From DATARR01 sp036376245 (GTDB lineage Bacteria > Acidobacteriota > Thermoanaerobaculia > Multivoradales > UBA5704): 64,000 nucleotides of DNA. Each line of letters begins with the position of its first letter. Position 1 is the first letter of the stretch. The translations under genes were made by a program, and so were the position numbers. The notes under the pieces are model-generated. The model did not search any database. It saw only the letters and a list, made by a program, of their open reading frames with translations, and was not told the origin of the DNA. Positions 16,265 to 24,279 of this stretch are shown piece after piece. The stretch is taken from positions 1 through 64,000 of the forward strand of contig DASVAS010000069.1 in NCBI GenBank assembly GCA_036376245.1, in the 5' to 3' direction.

Positions 16265-16501
16265 ATGCGCCCCCGCCGCCCCCGCGATCCCAACGAGCTG
16301 GCCTTCCAGGTGTTCCAGGAAGCCATCGGGGAAGCTCCACGGCAGGAGATCCCGGAAGAGGACTGCACCCCCGCCGCCGTCGCCAAGCGCAAGGGAGCCG
16401 CCACGGGCGGCAAGAAGCGAGCGCAGAAGCTCACCTCCGAGCAACGCCGGGAGATCGCCCAGAAAGCCGCCCGGAAGCGCTGGGAGAAGCCTTCCTCGTA
16501 G
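16265..16501 (+). CDS. Small basic passenger protein with QRREIAQKAARKRW motif
   Basis: The 78-residue product has an acidic N-terminal half and a basic C-terminal half, GGKKRAQKLTSEQRREIAQK followed by AARKRW. This tail is common in small proteins of plasmids, phages and genomic islands, and suggests nucleic-acid contact. ATG 16265 has AAAGGAG six bases upstream; the ATG at 16259 overlaps that site and is less likely. It stands between two hairpin-rich spacers. No precise function can be given. Confidence 0.6.
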   Translation: MRPRRPRDPNELAFQVFQEAIGEAPRQEIPEEDCTPAAVAKRKGAATGGKKRAQKLTSEQRREIAQKAARKRWEKPSS

Positions 16502-16630
16502 TCCCCGCACCCTCCTGTAGAATCGAGCTGTAAGGCGCGGCTAGGAAGTCGCGAGCCGAAAGCCGGAGCCCCGTACTCTGGCCCGCCGCGCCGCCTTTCC
16601 TTCTTGTACGGGGCGCACCTCGGGGGGTGC
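16502..16630 (+). other. Structured spacer
   Basis: GGCGCGGC (about 16535-16542) can pair with GCCGCGCC (about 16590-16597) enclosing about 45 nt, and smaller hairpins follow. No ORF is evident. It could be the leader of the next gene or a terminator; no RNA family is recognised. Confidence 0.3.
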
Positions 16631-17203
16631 ATGGGCCGCAAAGTCATAGATGACTCCGCTGTCCTCAAAAAGATGGCTCTCGCGCTGACGGAAAAGAAGT
16701 ACGGCAGCGCATGGGAAGCCGCAGGTGCGCTTTCGGCTGAGGCGGGCGGCAACTCCACAGAAGCCGCCCGAAAGCGACTCCACAGAAAATTTCTCAAAAT
16801 GGAGGAAACCCTTCGGGAGGAGGCGCGGGAAGAGCTGGGGATTGAGGACGAGGAGGAGGATGAAGAGGAGACGATCTACGGGTTCAATGCGGAGGCTTTC
16901 GAGCGTCTTTCCAAGTTCTTGCTCAGCATGAAGAAGAACAGTGAGCGCGCCCGATTCGTGGCTAAGTTCTTGGTCTGGAGAAAGGAGAAAGCGGACCTCT
17001 ACAATCGGATCATCCAGCATGTTAGGGCGCGGGGCAGCCATCTAACGCCAGATGACATGCTCTTTATTCATACCCTTCTCGGCAAAATGGAGACCGTAAA
17101 GATGGATTGGATGAGCGTTTTGTGGAAATCCATGGCCGTTTCGGGGAAGACCCTCAGCCAAGAGGAGACGGATAAGGATGAGCAAACCGCTGAAGATAAA
17201 TAG
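16631..17203 (+). CDS. Transposon passenger protein, helical, unknown function
   Basis: The 190-residue, largely helical and charged product has an N-terminal MGRKVIDDSAVLKKMALALTE, an acidic run (IEDEEEDEEET) near residue 75 and a C-terminal charged tail. It has no membrane segment and no recognised motif. ATG 16631 is used; a TTG at 16604 would add nine residues. Neither has a strong ribosome site. Base composition is less GC-rich than its neighbours, suggesting a separate origin within the cargo. Confidence 0.55.
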   Translation: MGRKVIDDSAVLKKMALALTEKKYGSAWEAAGALSAEAGGNSTEAARKRLHRKFLKMEETLREEAREELGIEDEEEDEEETIYGFNAEAFERLSKFLLSMKKNSERARFVAKFLVWRKEKADLYNRIIQHVRARGSHLTPDDMLFIHTLLGKMETVKMDWMSVLWKSMAVSGKTLSQEETDKDEQTAEDK

Positions 17204-17318
17204 CTTGTCCGTGGCAGTGCCATGCTCAGGTCTAGAAATTTTGAGAATTTCCTCCATCCACGGCCTGGAAAAATTAAATTAAATTCCTTGAAATCCGGCA
17301 GGTAGGCTCCTCAAAATG

Positions 17319-17349
17319 GAAATCGCCGGGCTGGTACCCCGGCGATTTC
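17319..17349. terminator. Perfect 12-bp hairpin
   Basis: GAAATCGCCGGG (17319-17330) pairs perfectly with CCCGGCGATTTC (17338-17349) around a 7-nt loop. It lies in the 237-bp spacer between a passenger gene and the 20-residue ORF. There is no T-run, and it is symmetric enough to act on either strand. Confidence 0.5.
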
Positions 17350-17440
17350 TGAGAACCAGACGTTAGGGCCGTCCGGAATCTCGACAGCCGAAGTGTACCT
17401 CCCCGGCGGCCCGCGTCGCAACCCTCGAAAGGAGGAAGCG

Positions 17441-17503
17441 ATGCATCTCTCCCCGCGCAAGCGCTGGAAGCTGATGTGGCCCTACCTCGCCCGCAAGGAG
17501 TAG
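17441..17503 (+). CDS. 20-residue ORF with strong ribosome site
   Basis: A very short ORF (MHLSPRKRWKLMWPY, then LARKE) with AAAGGAGG five bases before ATG and a good terminator 12 bases after its stop. The product is basic and amphipathic, with two Trp. The complete translation and termination signals argue that it is expressed; it could be a peptide product of the transposon or a leader. Confidence 0.45.
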   Translation: MHLSPRKRWKLMWPYLARKE

Positions 17504-17515
17504 CCCGGGCAGGGG

Positions 17516-17550
17516 GGCGGCACCTGTCGGCATCCGGTGCCGCCTCTTTT
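17516..17550 (+). terminator. Rho-independent terminator
   Basis: GGCGGCACC (17516-17524) pairs with GGTGCCGCC (17536-17544), followed by TCTTTT. It separates the passenger genes from the transposase promoter. Confidence 0.75.
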
Positions 17551-17575
17551 CTCATCCCTCAAGTCACTTTCAAGA

Positions 17576-17604
17576 TTGACTTTCCTGTCCAAGGCAAGCA
17601 TAAT
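17576..17604 (+). promoter_or_regulatory. Sigma-70-type promoter of the transposase
   Basis: TTGACT (17576-17581), a 17-bp spacer and CATAAT (17599-17604) form a good promoter. The expected transcription start falls at about 17611-17612, on the ATG chosen for the transposase, which would give a leaderless mRNA. Confidence 0.5.
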
Positions 17605-17611
17605 GTCTAGT

Positions 17612-18493
17612 ATGGCAAACGTGCTCAGCACCGAGAAGCGGGTCCAGATCGTGTCCGCCCTGGTCGAGGGTGTCGGCATCCGCGCCACGGCCCGCATGGC
17701 TGACGTCTCGAAGGACACCGTGATGAAGCTCTGGCGGGAGATCGGGGAAGCGTGCATCCGGTACCAGGACGAGACGTTCCGGAACCTGACCTGCAAGCGC
17801 CTCCAGGTGGACGAGATCTGGTCCTTCGTCTACGCCAAGGCGAAGAACGTCCCCGCCGCGAAGCAGGGGCAATTCGGCTACGGCGACGTCTGGACGTTCA
17901 CCGCCATCGATGCCGACACGAAGCTGATGCCGTCCTTCCTGGTCGGCTCGCGGGATGCCGGGTGCGCGACGGAGTTCATGCAGGATCTCGCGGGCCGTCT
18001 GGTCAACCGGGTGCAACTCACCACCGACGGTCACAAGATGTACCTCCAGGCTGTAGAGGACGCCTTTGCGGGGGACGTGGACTACGCCATGCTTCAGAAG
18101 ATCTACGGTGCGGAGCCGACCGGCCCAGAGACGCGCTACAGCCCGGCGCAGTGCATCGGAGCGGAGAAGCGCTGCATCACCGGCAACCCGGACTCCAGGC
18201 ACGTCTCCACCTCCTACGTGGAGCGCGCCAACCTGACGATCCGGATGTCCCTCCGACGGTTCACCCGCCTCACCAACGCCTTCTCCAAGAAGTTGGAGAA
18301 CCACACCGCCGCCCTGGGACTCTTCCACGCGCACTACAACCTGTGCCGCATCCACAAGACGTTGCGCGTCACCCCCGCCATGGCGGCGGGAGTGACGACG
18401 CGGGTCTGGGAAATCGCGGATCTGGTGGCGCTGCTTCCGAAGCCGGAGGGCAAGCCCCGGGGGCCGTACAAGAAGCGGGCGAATTCAAACTAG
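17612..18493 (+). CDS. IS1-family transposase
   Basis: The 293-residue transposase begins MANVLSTEKRVQIVSALVEG, followed by the helix-turn-helix GIRATARMADVSKDTVMKLW. The DDE core has CKRLQVDEIWSFVYAKAKNV (first Asp), AIDADTKLMPSFLVGSRD, RVQLTTDGHKMY (second Asp) and STSYVERANLTIRMSLRRFT (Glu), ending FHAHYNLCRIHKTLRVTPAM. This is the common full-length single-frame IS1-type enzyme, not the frameshifted InsAB form. The stop is 9 bp from the right end of the element. All catalytic residues are present, so the element may be active. Confidence 0.93.
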   Translation: MANVLSTEKRVQIVSALVEGVGIRATARMADVSKDTVMKLWREIGEACIRYQDETFRNLTCKRLQVDEIWSFVYAKAKNVPAAKQGQFGYGDVWTFTAIDADTKLMPSFLVGSRDAGCATEFMQDLAGRLVNRVQLTTDGHKMYLQAVEDAFAGDVDYAMLQKIYGAEPTGPETRYSPAQCIGAEKRCITGNPDSRHVSTSYVERANLTIRMSLRRFTRLTNAFSKKLENHTAALGLFHAHYNLCRIHKTLRVTPAMAAGVTTRVWEIADLVALLPKPEGKPRGPYKKRANSN

Positions 18494-18502
18494 GACACTA
18501 CC

Positions 18503-18833
18503 CCACTGGGTAGAGCGGTCTACCCGCTCGTTTTCGCCTTCCACCCAATGGGTGGAGCGCTCTACCCGCTGGGTGGAAGGCTCCGGCGTTTGGGTAGAGC
18601 GTTTCGGCGTTTCGTTTCCGCGGCATTCCCCCGGGGACGGAGGGCTCTACCCCGAGATCCGGCGGTCTCCCCATGAGTTGGGAGGATTCCACCGGGCGTT
18701 CGCGCCTTCCGGGAGTCCGTACCGGCGTCCCGGAAACGAGGACGGACGCTCCGGCGGCTGGGTTTTCCGGCGCGGGGTGTTTGGGAGGAGATCCATACCG
18801 CTCGTTTCGGCGTCTCCCCTGCGGAAATGGCGG
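18503..18833. repeat. 21-nt-period palindromic array, right part
   Basis: After the transposon and one TSD copy, the array continues in phase: units begin at 18519, 18540, 18561, 18582, 18603 and then every 21 bases, with increasing decay, to about 18833. Early units are imperfect dyads such as CTACCCGCTGGGTGG and CCACCCAATGGGTGG. Open frames here encode heptapeptide-like repeats only because 21 is a multiple of three. Confidence 0.65.
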
Positions 18834-18880
18834 GAGGCAAACCTGTCGCTTCGAAGCGTTCCGCTGCCGCCGCCCTATAC

Positions 18881-19225
18881 CTGAGCACATGCACGCTCAT
18901 CAATAGTCCAACCCAGACTCAAGCTATCTAAAAAAGGTTCAGAGAAACCGGCTCGCTTTGGGGTGGGTGAAGCACCACAAACTATTGAGAGCAGGATCAG
19001 GAATGAAATCGAGACCCCGCCTGACCAGAAATCTTTGACAGAGCGCGCGGAGGATTGCGCGGCTCTTGGTTGCCGACGTTGAGTCGGACGCAGGAAGAGG
19101 TGTGTTCCGCGGCTCCACCGCATAGTGTGATGGGACCGCTGAGGAAAAGTGCGCCCGTTTCTGGCGGCGGGCGCGAAAAGTCAACCGTTTTGGCGTCGAT
19201 GACGTCGAGGATGGAGGCTACGCAC
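18881..19225 (+). repeat. Upstream region of protease gene 1 (duplicated block)
   Basis: This block closely matches 21829-22170 and, more weakly, 20394-20714. Shared features are GGTTCAGA, CCGGCTCGCTTTGG (about 260-280 bp before each ATG), TTTGACAGAGCGCGCGG in copies 1 and 3, and GTCAACCG...GACGTCGAGGATGG just before the start. The common block suggests the genes were duplicated with their promoters. TTGACA (19037-19042) may be a -35 element, but no good -10 is evident. Confidence 0.6.
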
Positions 19226-20263
19226 ATGAGTCGGAAATCGTTCTTGGTTGCTGGGATTCTTCTCATCGCCTTGTTTGCGGGAAGCGCCGCGCATGCGCAC
19301 CAGTGGGGTTGCTGGATTCAGGCGGACCGGAACATCAATATCCGCAATGCGGCCGGGTCCCAGGCGAGCTCGGCGATCAACGATTGGAACAGCATGACCA
19401 TTCTCAATTTCTTCTCGGTCAGCTCGGGCGAGGAGATCTACGTCTTCAACGCCAACTCCGGCGCCACCGGCTGGGCGGGTCTCGCCCGCATCACCAGCTA
19501 TAGCGGCTGCACCATCCGCAGGGCGACCGCGCAGGTCAATACCTACTACTATTCGTCGACCTCGACCGCCGCCCGCGGCATCCACTGCCAGGAGATCGGC
19601 CACGGCTTCGGCCTCGACCACTCCAACGACGGCGGCTGCATGGGCGCCGGCTACTGGTACAGCGTCACCAACGCCTACCGGCCGGTCTCCCACAACGTCA
19701 ACGACGTCGGCTCGATGTACGCCAACAAGCATGACGACGACCACGGCCACCCGACGGTTGGACCCGAGGCGGGCGCGCCGCGCCTCCACGCCAACTGGTT
19801 CCACAACCCCCGCACCCTCGGCCAGGCCACCCGCCTGTCGAGCCACGTCGTCGTCGCGACGGCGAACCTGGTGACCGACGGCGACCCGATCTCGATCGGC
19901 GAGGAGGGCACCCTCCCGACGCAGCGGGTGCACTTCACCGTCAAGAGCAGCCGGAAGGGCGATCTCGGCGCCGGCGACACCTTCGTCCTCTTCCAGAACG
20001 GCAACGACGAGAACCGCTTCGACGAGGACCCGAGCTACAAGATGGGCCACCGCTACCTGCTGTTCCTGACCGAGCGTGAGGACGGCACCTACATGGTGGT
20101 CTCCCCGCAGGGCCGCTATCACATCACCCGTGACGGCCTGGTGCCGGCGGTCCACAGGGACAGCAAGAGCTTCGCCGCGGGCCTCGCGGGCGCCAGCCTG
20201 CAGGACGTGCTCGGTGACGTCGATCGGACCATCGAGATGCCCGAGACCTTCCTCGAGAAGTAG
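19226..20263 (+). CDS. Secreted metalloprotease-like protein, copy 1
   Basis: The 345-residue product has a signal peptide (KSFLVAGILLIALFAGSAAHAH). Residues 25-180 resemble a matrixin/reprolysin-type metalloprotease domain with Q122-E123-x-x-H126-x-x-G129-x-x-H132 (CQEIGHGFGLDH) and a Met-turn-like GGCMG (Met139). The usual first His of HExxH is Gln; His120 lies two residues earlier. Residues 185-330 form a separate beta-rich domain (VVATANLVTDGDP, QRVHFTVKSSRKGDLG, FVLFQNG, MGHRYLLFL) like TIMP/NTR-type OB folds. The protein may therefore be a latent or self-regulated protease. ATG 19226 has GGAGG eight bases upstream. It is the first of three tandem paralogues. Confidence 0.8.
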   Translation: MSRKSFLVAGILLIALFAGSAAHAHQWGCWIQADRNINIRNAAGSQASSAINDWNSMTILNFFSVSSGEEIYVFNANSGATGWAGLARITSYSGCTIRRATAQVNTYYYSSTSTAARGIHCQEIGHGFGLDHSNDGGCMGAGYWYSVTNAYRPVSHNVNDVGSMYANKHDDDHGHPTVGPEAGAPRLHANWFHNPRTLGQATRLSSHVVVATANLVTDGDPISIGEEGTLPTQRVHFTVKSSRKGDLGAGDTFVLFQNGNDENRFDEDPSYKMGHRYLLFLTEREDGTYMVVSPQGRYHITRDGLVPAVHRDSKSFAAGLAGASLQDVLGDVDRTIEMPETFLEK

Positions 20264-20393
20264 CAAGCTTCACGTCTGAATCCAGCGTGCGCCGGTGGAA
20301 CAACCAGGTCCCGCCGGCGCGCCTGGAGCTCCTTCTCTCCTCGCCCCATCGTGCTCTCGCCCAGCGCGCCGCAGCGGCCGGATGTTGCGGCTC

Positions 20394-20714
20394 CTAATAT
20401 GAATGAATGCGGTCCCGCCAATAACTCTGGCTTCCCCAAAAAAGAGTTCCGACAACCGGCTCGCTTTGGGAGGGATGAGGCACTATCCCTAGAAGAGCAA
20501 AAGATCAGGCATGAACTTCCCCTCCCCGGACCTCGTTCCTCGCCTACGTCGCACTCGGACTGGCCGTTCTGGCCGGCTTCACGGTGCTCGAATTCGAAAT
20601 CTCGCCAAGGTTCTGCAGTCCGCCGCACGGTGTGGTGGAACTGTTGTGCAGGAGTGCGCCCTTCGCGGCGCGATCAGTCAACCGGTTTGACGTCGAGGAT
20701 GGGAGACTACGATC
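20394..20714 (+). repeat. Upstream region of protease gene 2 (diverged duplicated block)
   Basis: This carries the same landmarks as the block before copy 1 (CCGGCTCGCTTTGGGAGGGATGA near 20456 and TCAACCGGTTTGACGTCGAGGATGG before the ATG), but the middle is diverged and the TTGACA box is not conserved. Copy 2 may therefore be regulated differently. Confidence 0.5.
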
Positions 20715-21740
20715 ATGAGTAGGAAAGCGGTTTTCGTGGCTGGGACTTTGCTCATCGCCGGGCTTGCGGGACACGCCGCGGAGGCGCGTCAGTGGGGTTG
20801 CTGGAGTCAGGCGGACCGGAATGTGAGGATCCGCAATAACGCCAGTAACGCGAACGCGGCGGTCAGCGACTGGAACAACTTGACCATCCTCAATCTCTCC
20901 TCGGTCAGCTCGGGCGAGGAGACCTACGTCTTCAACGCCAACTCCGGCAACACCGGTTGGGGCGGCCTCGCCAGCATCACCAACTACAGTGGCTGCACCA
21001 TCCTGCGGGCGACCGCGCAGCTCAACACCTACTACTCGTGGACCACGAACGCCGCCCGCGGCGTCCACTGCCAGGAGGTCGGCCACACCTTCGGTCTCGA
21101 TCATTCCAATGACGGCGGCTGCATGGGTGGCGGCTACTGGTACGACATCGGCACCCACTACACGATCGTGCAACGCAACATCGACGAGATCGGCAAGATC
21201 TACGCTAACAAGCATGGCAACCCCGAGCACCCGGTCGTCGGCCCCCAGGTGGACACGCCCCGCTTCCACGCTTTCTGGGTCAACCACCCCCGCACCCTTG
21301 GCCAGGCCACCCGTATGTCGAGCGAGGTCGTCGTCGCGACGGCGGACTTCGTGACCGACGGCGAAACCATCAAGTCCACTGATCCCGACGGCGTCGACAT
21401 CCCCACACAGCGGGTGCACTTCACCGTCAAGCGCAGCCAGAAGGGCTCTCTCGGCGTCGGCGAGACCTTCGTCCTCTTCCAGAACGGCAACCACGAGAAC
21501 CGCTTCGACGAGGACCCGAGCTACAAGATGGGCCACCGCTACCTGCTGTTCCTGGTCGAGCGCGGGGACGGCACCTACATGGTGGTCTCTCCGGAAGGCC
21601 GCTATCAGGTGACCCGCAACGGACTGGTTCCGGCGGTCCACACGGACAGCAAGAGCTTCGCCGCGGACCTCGCGGGCGCCAGCCTGACGGACGTGCTCTC
21701 CGACGTGGAGCGGACCCCCCTCGAGTTCCTCGAGCAGTAG
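20715..21740 (+). CDS. Secreted metalloprotease-like protein, copy 2
   Basis: The 341-residue paralogue is the most diverged of the three. The signal peptide is followed by RQWGCWSQADRNVRIRNNAS, and the metal-site motif is Q120-E121-VG-H124-TFG-LD-H130 (CQEVGHTFGLDH), again with Gln for the first His and GGCMGGGYWY behind it. The C-terminal NTR-like domain is conserved (QRVHFTVKRSQKGSLGVGET, MGHRYLLFLVERGDGTYMVV). It differs by an insertion STDPDGVDIP before the QRVHF strand and a shortened C-terminus (TPLEFLEQ). GGGAG lies before ATG 20715. Confidence 0.8.
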   Translation: MSRKAVFVAGTLLIAGLAGHAAEARQWGCWSQADRNVRIRNNASNANAAVSDWNNLTILNLSSVSSGEETYVFNANSGNTGWGGLASITNYSGCTILRATAQLNTYYSWTTNAARGVHCQEVGHTFGLDHSNDGGCMGGGYWYDIGTHYTIVQRNIDEIGKIYANKHGNPEHPVVGPQVDTPRFHAFWVNHPRTLGQATRMSSEVVVATADFVTDGETIKSTDPDGVDIPTQRVHFTVKRSQKGSLGVGETFVLFQNGNHENRFDEDPSYKMGHRYLLFLVERGDGTYMVVSPEGRYQVTRNGLVPAVHTDSKSFAADLAGASLTDVLSDVERTPLEFLEQ

Positions 21741-21828
21741 TAGTCTTTCCCGTCTGAATCCAGCGTGCGCCGGTGGGACGACGAAGTCCCACCGGCTGCC
21801 CGTCCTCTCTCCCTTCCCGCCTCACACC

Positions 21829-22170
21829 TCAGTACATGCGCATTCATCAATATCCCAGCCCAGACTCAGACTAGCTAAAAAAGGTTCAGAAAACCCGGCT
21901 CGCTTTGGGGGGGATGAAGCACCACCAACTATTAAGAGCAGGACCAGGATGAGCTTGAGCCCCACCTACCCAGGGGGTCTTTGACAGAGCGCGCGGGGAT
22001 CATCGCGCGACTCTCGCTGTTGGCCTGAGTAGGAGAAGGTCAGAGGTGTGTTCTGCGGTGCCGCCGCGTGGTGCGGTGGAACTGCTGAGGAGAGGTGCGC
22101 CCATAGTTGGTGCGGGCGCGAACAGTCAACCGTTTGGCGTCGATGGACGTCGAGGATGGAGGCTACGCAC
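21829..22170 (+). repeat. Upstream region of protease gene 3 (duplicated block)
   Basis: Near-copy of 18881-19225, with CCGGCTCGCTTTGGGGGG near 21895, GTCTTTGACAGAGCGCGCGG near 21980 and GACGTCGAGGATGGAGGCTA before the ATG. The close match of blocks 1 and 3, with 2 between them diverged, points to a later duplication or to gene conversion. Confidence 0.6.
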
Positions 22171-23199
22171 ATGAGTCGGAAGTCGGTCTTTGTTGCCGGA
22201 ATTTTGCTTATCGCCCTGTTTGCGGGAAGCGCCGTGCATGCGCACCAGTGGGGGTGCTGGAGCCAGGCGGACCGGAACATCAACATCCGCAATGCGGCTG
22301 GGTCCCAGGCGAGCTCCGCGATCAACGATTGGAACAGCATGACCATCCTTAATTTCTTCTCGGTCAGCTCGGGCGAAGAGATCTACGTCTTCAACGCCAA
22401 CTCGGGCCCCACGGGTTGGGCCGGTCTCGCCTCCATCACCAGCTACAGTGGTTGCACCATCCGCCGGGCGACCGCGCAGGTCAACACCTACTACTATTCG
22501 TCGACTTCGACCGCCGCCCGCGGCATCCACTGCCAGGAGATCGGCCACGGCTTCGGCCTCGATCACTCCAATGACGGCGGCTGCATGGGCGCCGGCTACT
22601 GGTACAGCGTGACCAGCGCCTACCGTCCGGTCTCCCACAACGTCAACGACGTCGCCTCGATGTACGCCAACAAGCATGACGACGACCACGGCCACCCGAC
22701 GGTCGGCCCCGAGGCGGGCGCGCCCCGCTTCCATGGCAACTGGTTCCACAACCCCCGCACCCTGGGTGAGGCCACCCGCCTGGCGAGCAACGTCGTCGTC
22801 GCGACGGTCGACTTCGTGACCGACGGCGACCCGATCTCGATCGGCGACGAGGGCACCATCCCCTCGCAGCGGGTGCACTTCACCGTCCGGAAGAGCCGCA
22901 AGGGCTCTCTCGACGCCGGCGAGACCTTCGTCCTCTTCCAGAACGGCAACAACGAGAACCGCTTCGACGAGGACCCGACCTACAAGATCGGCCACCGTTA
23001 CCTGCTGTTCCTGACCGAGCGCGGCGACGGCACCTATCTGGTGACCGGCCCGTCCGGCCGCTATCACATCACCCGCGACGGACTGGTTCCGGCCGCTCAT
23101 AAGGGCTTCGCCGCGGACCTCGCGGGCGCCAGCCTGACGGACGTGCTCGGCGACGTCGATCGGACCCTCGAGATGCCCGAGACCTTCCTCGAGAAGTAG
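22171..23199 (+). CDS. Secreted metalloprotease-like protein, copy 3
   Basis: The 342-residue product is nearly identical to copy 1 through the protease domain (shared HQWGCW, NINIRNAAGSQASSAINDWN, CQEIGHGFGLDHSNDGGCMG), with more changes in the NTR-like domain (LDAGETFVLFQNGNNENRFD, TGPSGRYHITRDG). It has a deletion near the end (AAHKGFAADL). Signal peptide and ribosome site (GGAGG) are as in copy 1. The same Gln-for-His change in all three copies argues against a random loss. The function may be exoproteolysis or binding of host or prey surface proteins. Confidence 0.8.
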   Translation: MSRKSVFVAGILLIALFAGSAVHAHQWGCWSQADRNINIRNAAGSQASSAINDWNSMTILNFFSVSSGEEIYVFNANSGPTGWAGLASITSYSGCTIRRATAQVNTYYYSSTSTAARGIHCQEIGHGFGLDHSNDGGCMGAGYWYSVTSAYRPVSHNVNDVASMYANKHDDDHGHPTVGPEAGAPRFHGNWFHNPRTLGEATRLASNVVVATVDFVTDGDPISIGDEGTIPSQRVHFTVRKSRKGSLDAGETFVLFQNGNNENRFDEDPTYKIGHRYLLFLTERGDGTYLVTGPSGRYHITRDGLVPAAHKGFAADLAGASLTDVLGDVDRTLEMPETFLEK

Positions 23200-23307
23200 T
23201 AGGCTTCACGCCTGAATCCAGCGCGCGCCGGTGGGACAACGTCTCACCGGCGCGCCTGGAGTTTCTGTCGAGGACCCGACACCGCCTGCCGCACCCTCCA
23301 GCCTCAC

Positions 23308-24264
23308 TTACAATCCCAACTCCTCCCCGTCCTCCAGCACCCGGAATCCCCGCCCCTCGATCGCCTTCCGGGCCGCCCCGTCCGGCTCCAGCGCCGGATT
23401 GGAATGGTTCAGGTGGGTGAAGTACACCTTCAGCTTGCCGGCCTTCACCAGCGGCTCCAGCAGGTCCATGGACTGCGTGATCAGCGGGTGCTTGATCTTT
23501 TCGACGTTCCGGTCCGGGAGCTCGTCCGGGGAATAGAAGGTGGCGTCCAGGAGGGCGTAGTCCACCTTCTCGTCCTGGAGGACTTCGATCAGCGGCTTGG
23601 GCCAGGTCTTCCAGGTGTCGGTGTCCGGGACGTAGAAGAGGGTCTTGTTCGGTCCCCGGATGATGAAGGCCATGGTGTCCGAATACTCGTCGCGGTGCGG
23701 CACCGGGATCGGCTTGACCGTGATCCCCTCCGCCAGCGCGAAAGGCTCGCCGGGCTGGAGCTCCCGGATGGCGATGTTCTCCAGGCGGACGAGTTGGCTC
23801 CAGGGACCGTTGTCGCGCAGGAAGGCAGCCATGCGAGGCGAGACCCAGACGGGCATCGCCCTGGTGCTCAGGGCCTCGAAGCCGAGATGGGCGAGGCCGA
23901 GGTAGTGGCCCATGTGGGCGTGGGTGAGGAGGAAGCCGTCCACCGGCGAGCGGTCTCCCCGGCCCTCGGGGTGCGGACGGAAGGTGTGGATGCGCGCGAT
24001 CTGGCGCGGCAGGTCCGGCGTGGCGTCCACGATCCAGACGCCGTTCGTCTTCGGGAGGTGAATCGCCAGGCTCGCCACGCTCCGGGCGTGCTTCGGGTCC
24101 TTCCGCGCCAGGGTGCAGTGGGAGCAGTTGCACCCGATCTGCGGCAGGCCGCCGTCCTGCGCGGTGCCGAGGACGACGACGCGGGGGGCGGGGGAGGCCG
24201 GAGAATCCGCGATGGCGGAGGCTGTCGCGAGGGTCAGCAGGAGCAGGGGGAGCAGGGCTCTCAT
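23308..24264 (-). CDS. PqqB-like metallo-beta-lactamase-fold hydrolase, secreted
   Basis: The 318-residue product has an N-terminal signal sequence (RALLPLLLLTLATASAIADS). It shows VVVLGTAQDGGLPQIGCNCS with HC following, FLLTHAHMGHYLGLAHLG, PVPHRDEYSDTMAF and FYVPDTDTW, as in PqqB-related MBL-fold proteins. The motif is THAHMGH, with Gly where most MBL hydrolases have the metal-binding Asp; this is common in the PqqB-like group. No other PQQ genes are nearby, so it is probably a PqqB-like hydrolase of unknown substrate. ATG 24264 is preceded by GAGG. It is divergent from the glycosyltransferase-like gene across a large inverted repeat. Confidence 0.82.
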   Translation of the reverse strand: MRALLPLLLLTLATASAIADSPASPAPRVVVLGTAQDGGLPQIGCNCSHCTLARKDPKHARSVASLAIHLPKTNGVWIVDATPDLPRQIARIHTFRPHPEGRGDRSPVDGFLLTHAHMGHYLGLAHLGFEALSTRAMPVWVSPRMAAFLRDNGPWSQLVRLENIAIRELQPGEPFALAEGITVKPIPVPHRDEYSDTMAFIIRGPNKTLFYVPDTDTWKTWPKPLIEVLQDEKVDYALLDATFYSPDELPDRNVEKIKHPLITQSMDLLEPLVKAGKLKVYFTHLNHSNPALEPDGAARKAIEGRGFRVLEDGEELGL

Positions 24265-24279
24265 GGTCCTCAGTCTAGC

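Larger units (their letters stand above)
14893..18502 (+). mobile_element. IS1-family transposon with passenger genes (3.6 kb)
   Basis: The left end GGTAGTGTCCTGTTTTGAA (from 14893) and the right end, read inward on the minus strand as GGTAGTGTCCTAGTTTGAA (from 18502), are imperfect inverted repeats of the IS1 type. The 8 bp CCACTGGG flanks both ends (14885-14892 and 18503-18510); a 9-bp reading with one more C is equally possible. The transposase gene sits at the right end, and five to six small genes occupy the left 2.6 kb. IS1 elements are normally under about 1.2 kb, so cargo is unusual. It inserted into the 21-nt array. Confidence 0.85.

Noticed and set aside
14753..18833. CRISPR array
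   Set aside because: Units are contiguous with no spacers, too short, and there are no cas genes.
18498..18890. Open frames in the first 21-nt array, reading heptapeptide repeats
   Set aside because: The repeats follow from a 21-base DNA period; frames are open on both strands and begin without ribosome sites.
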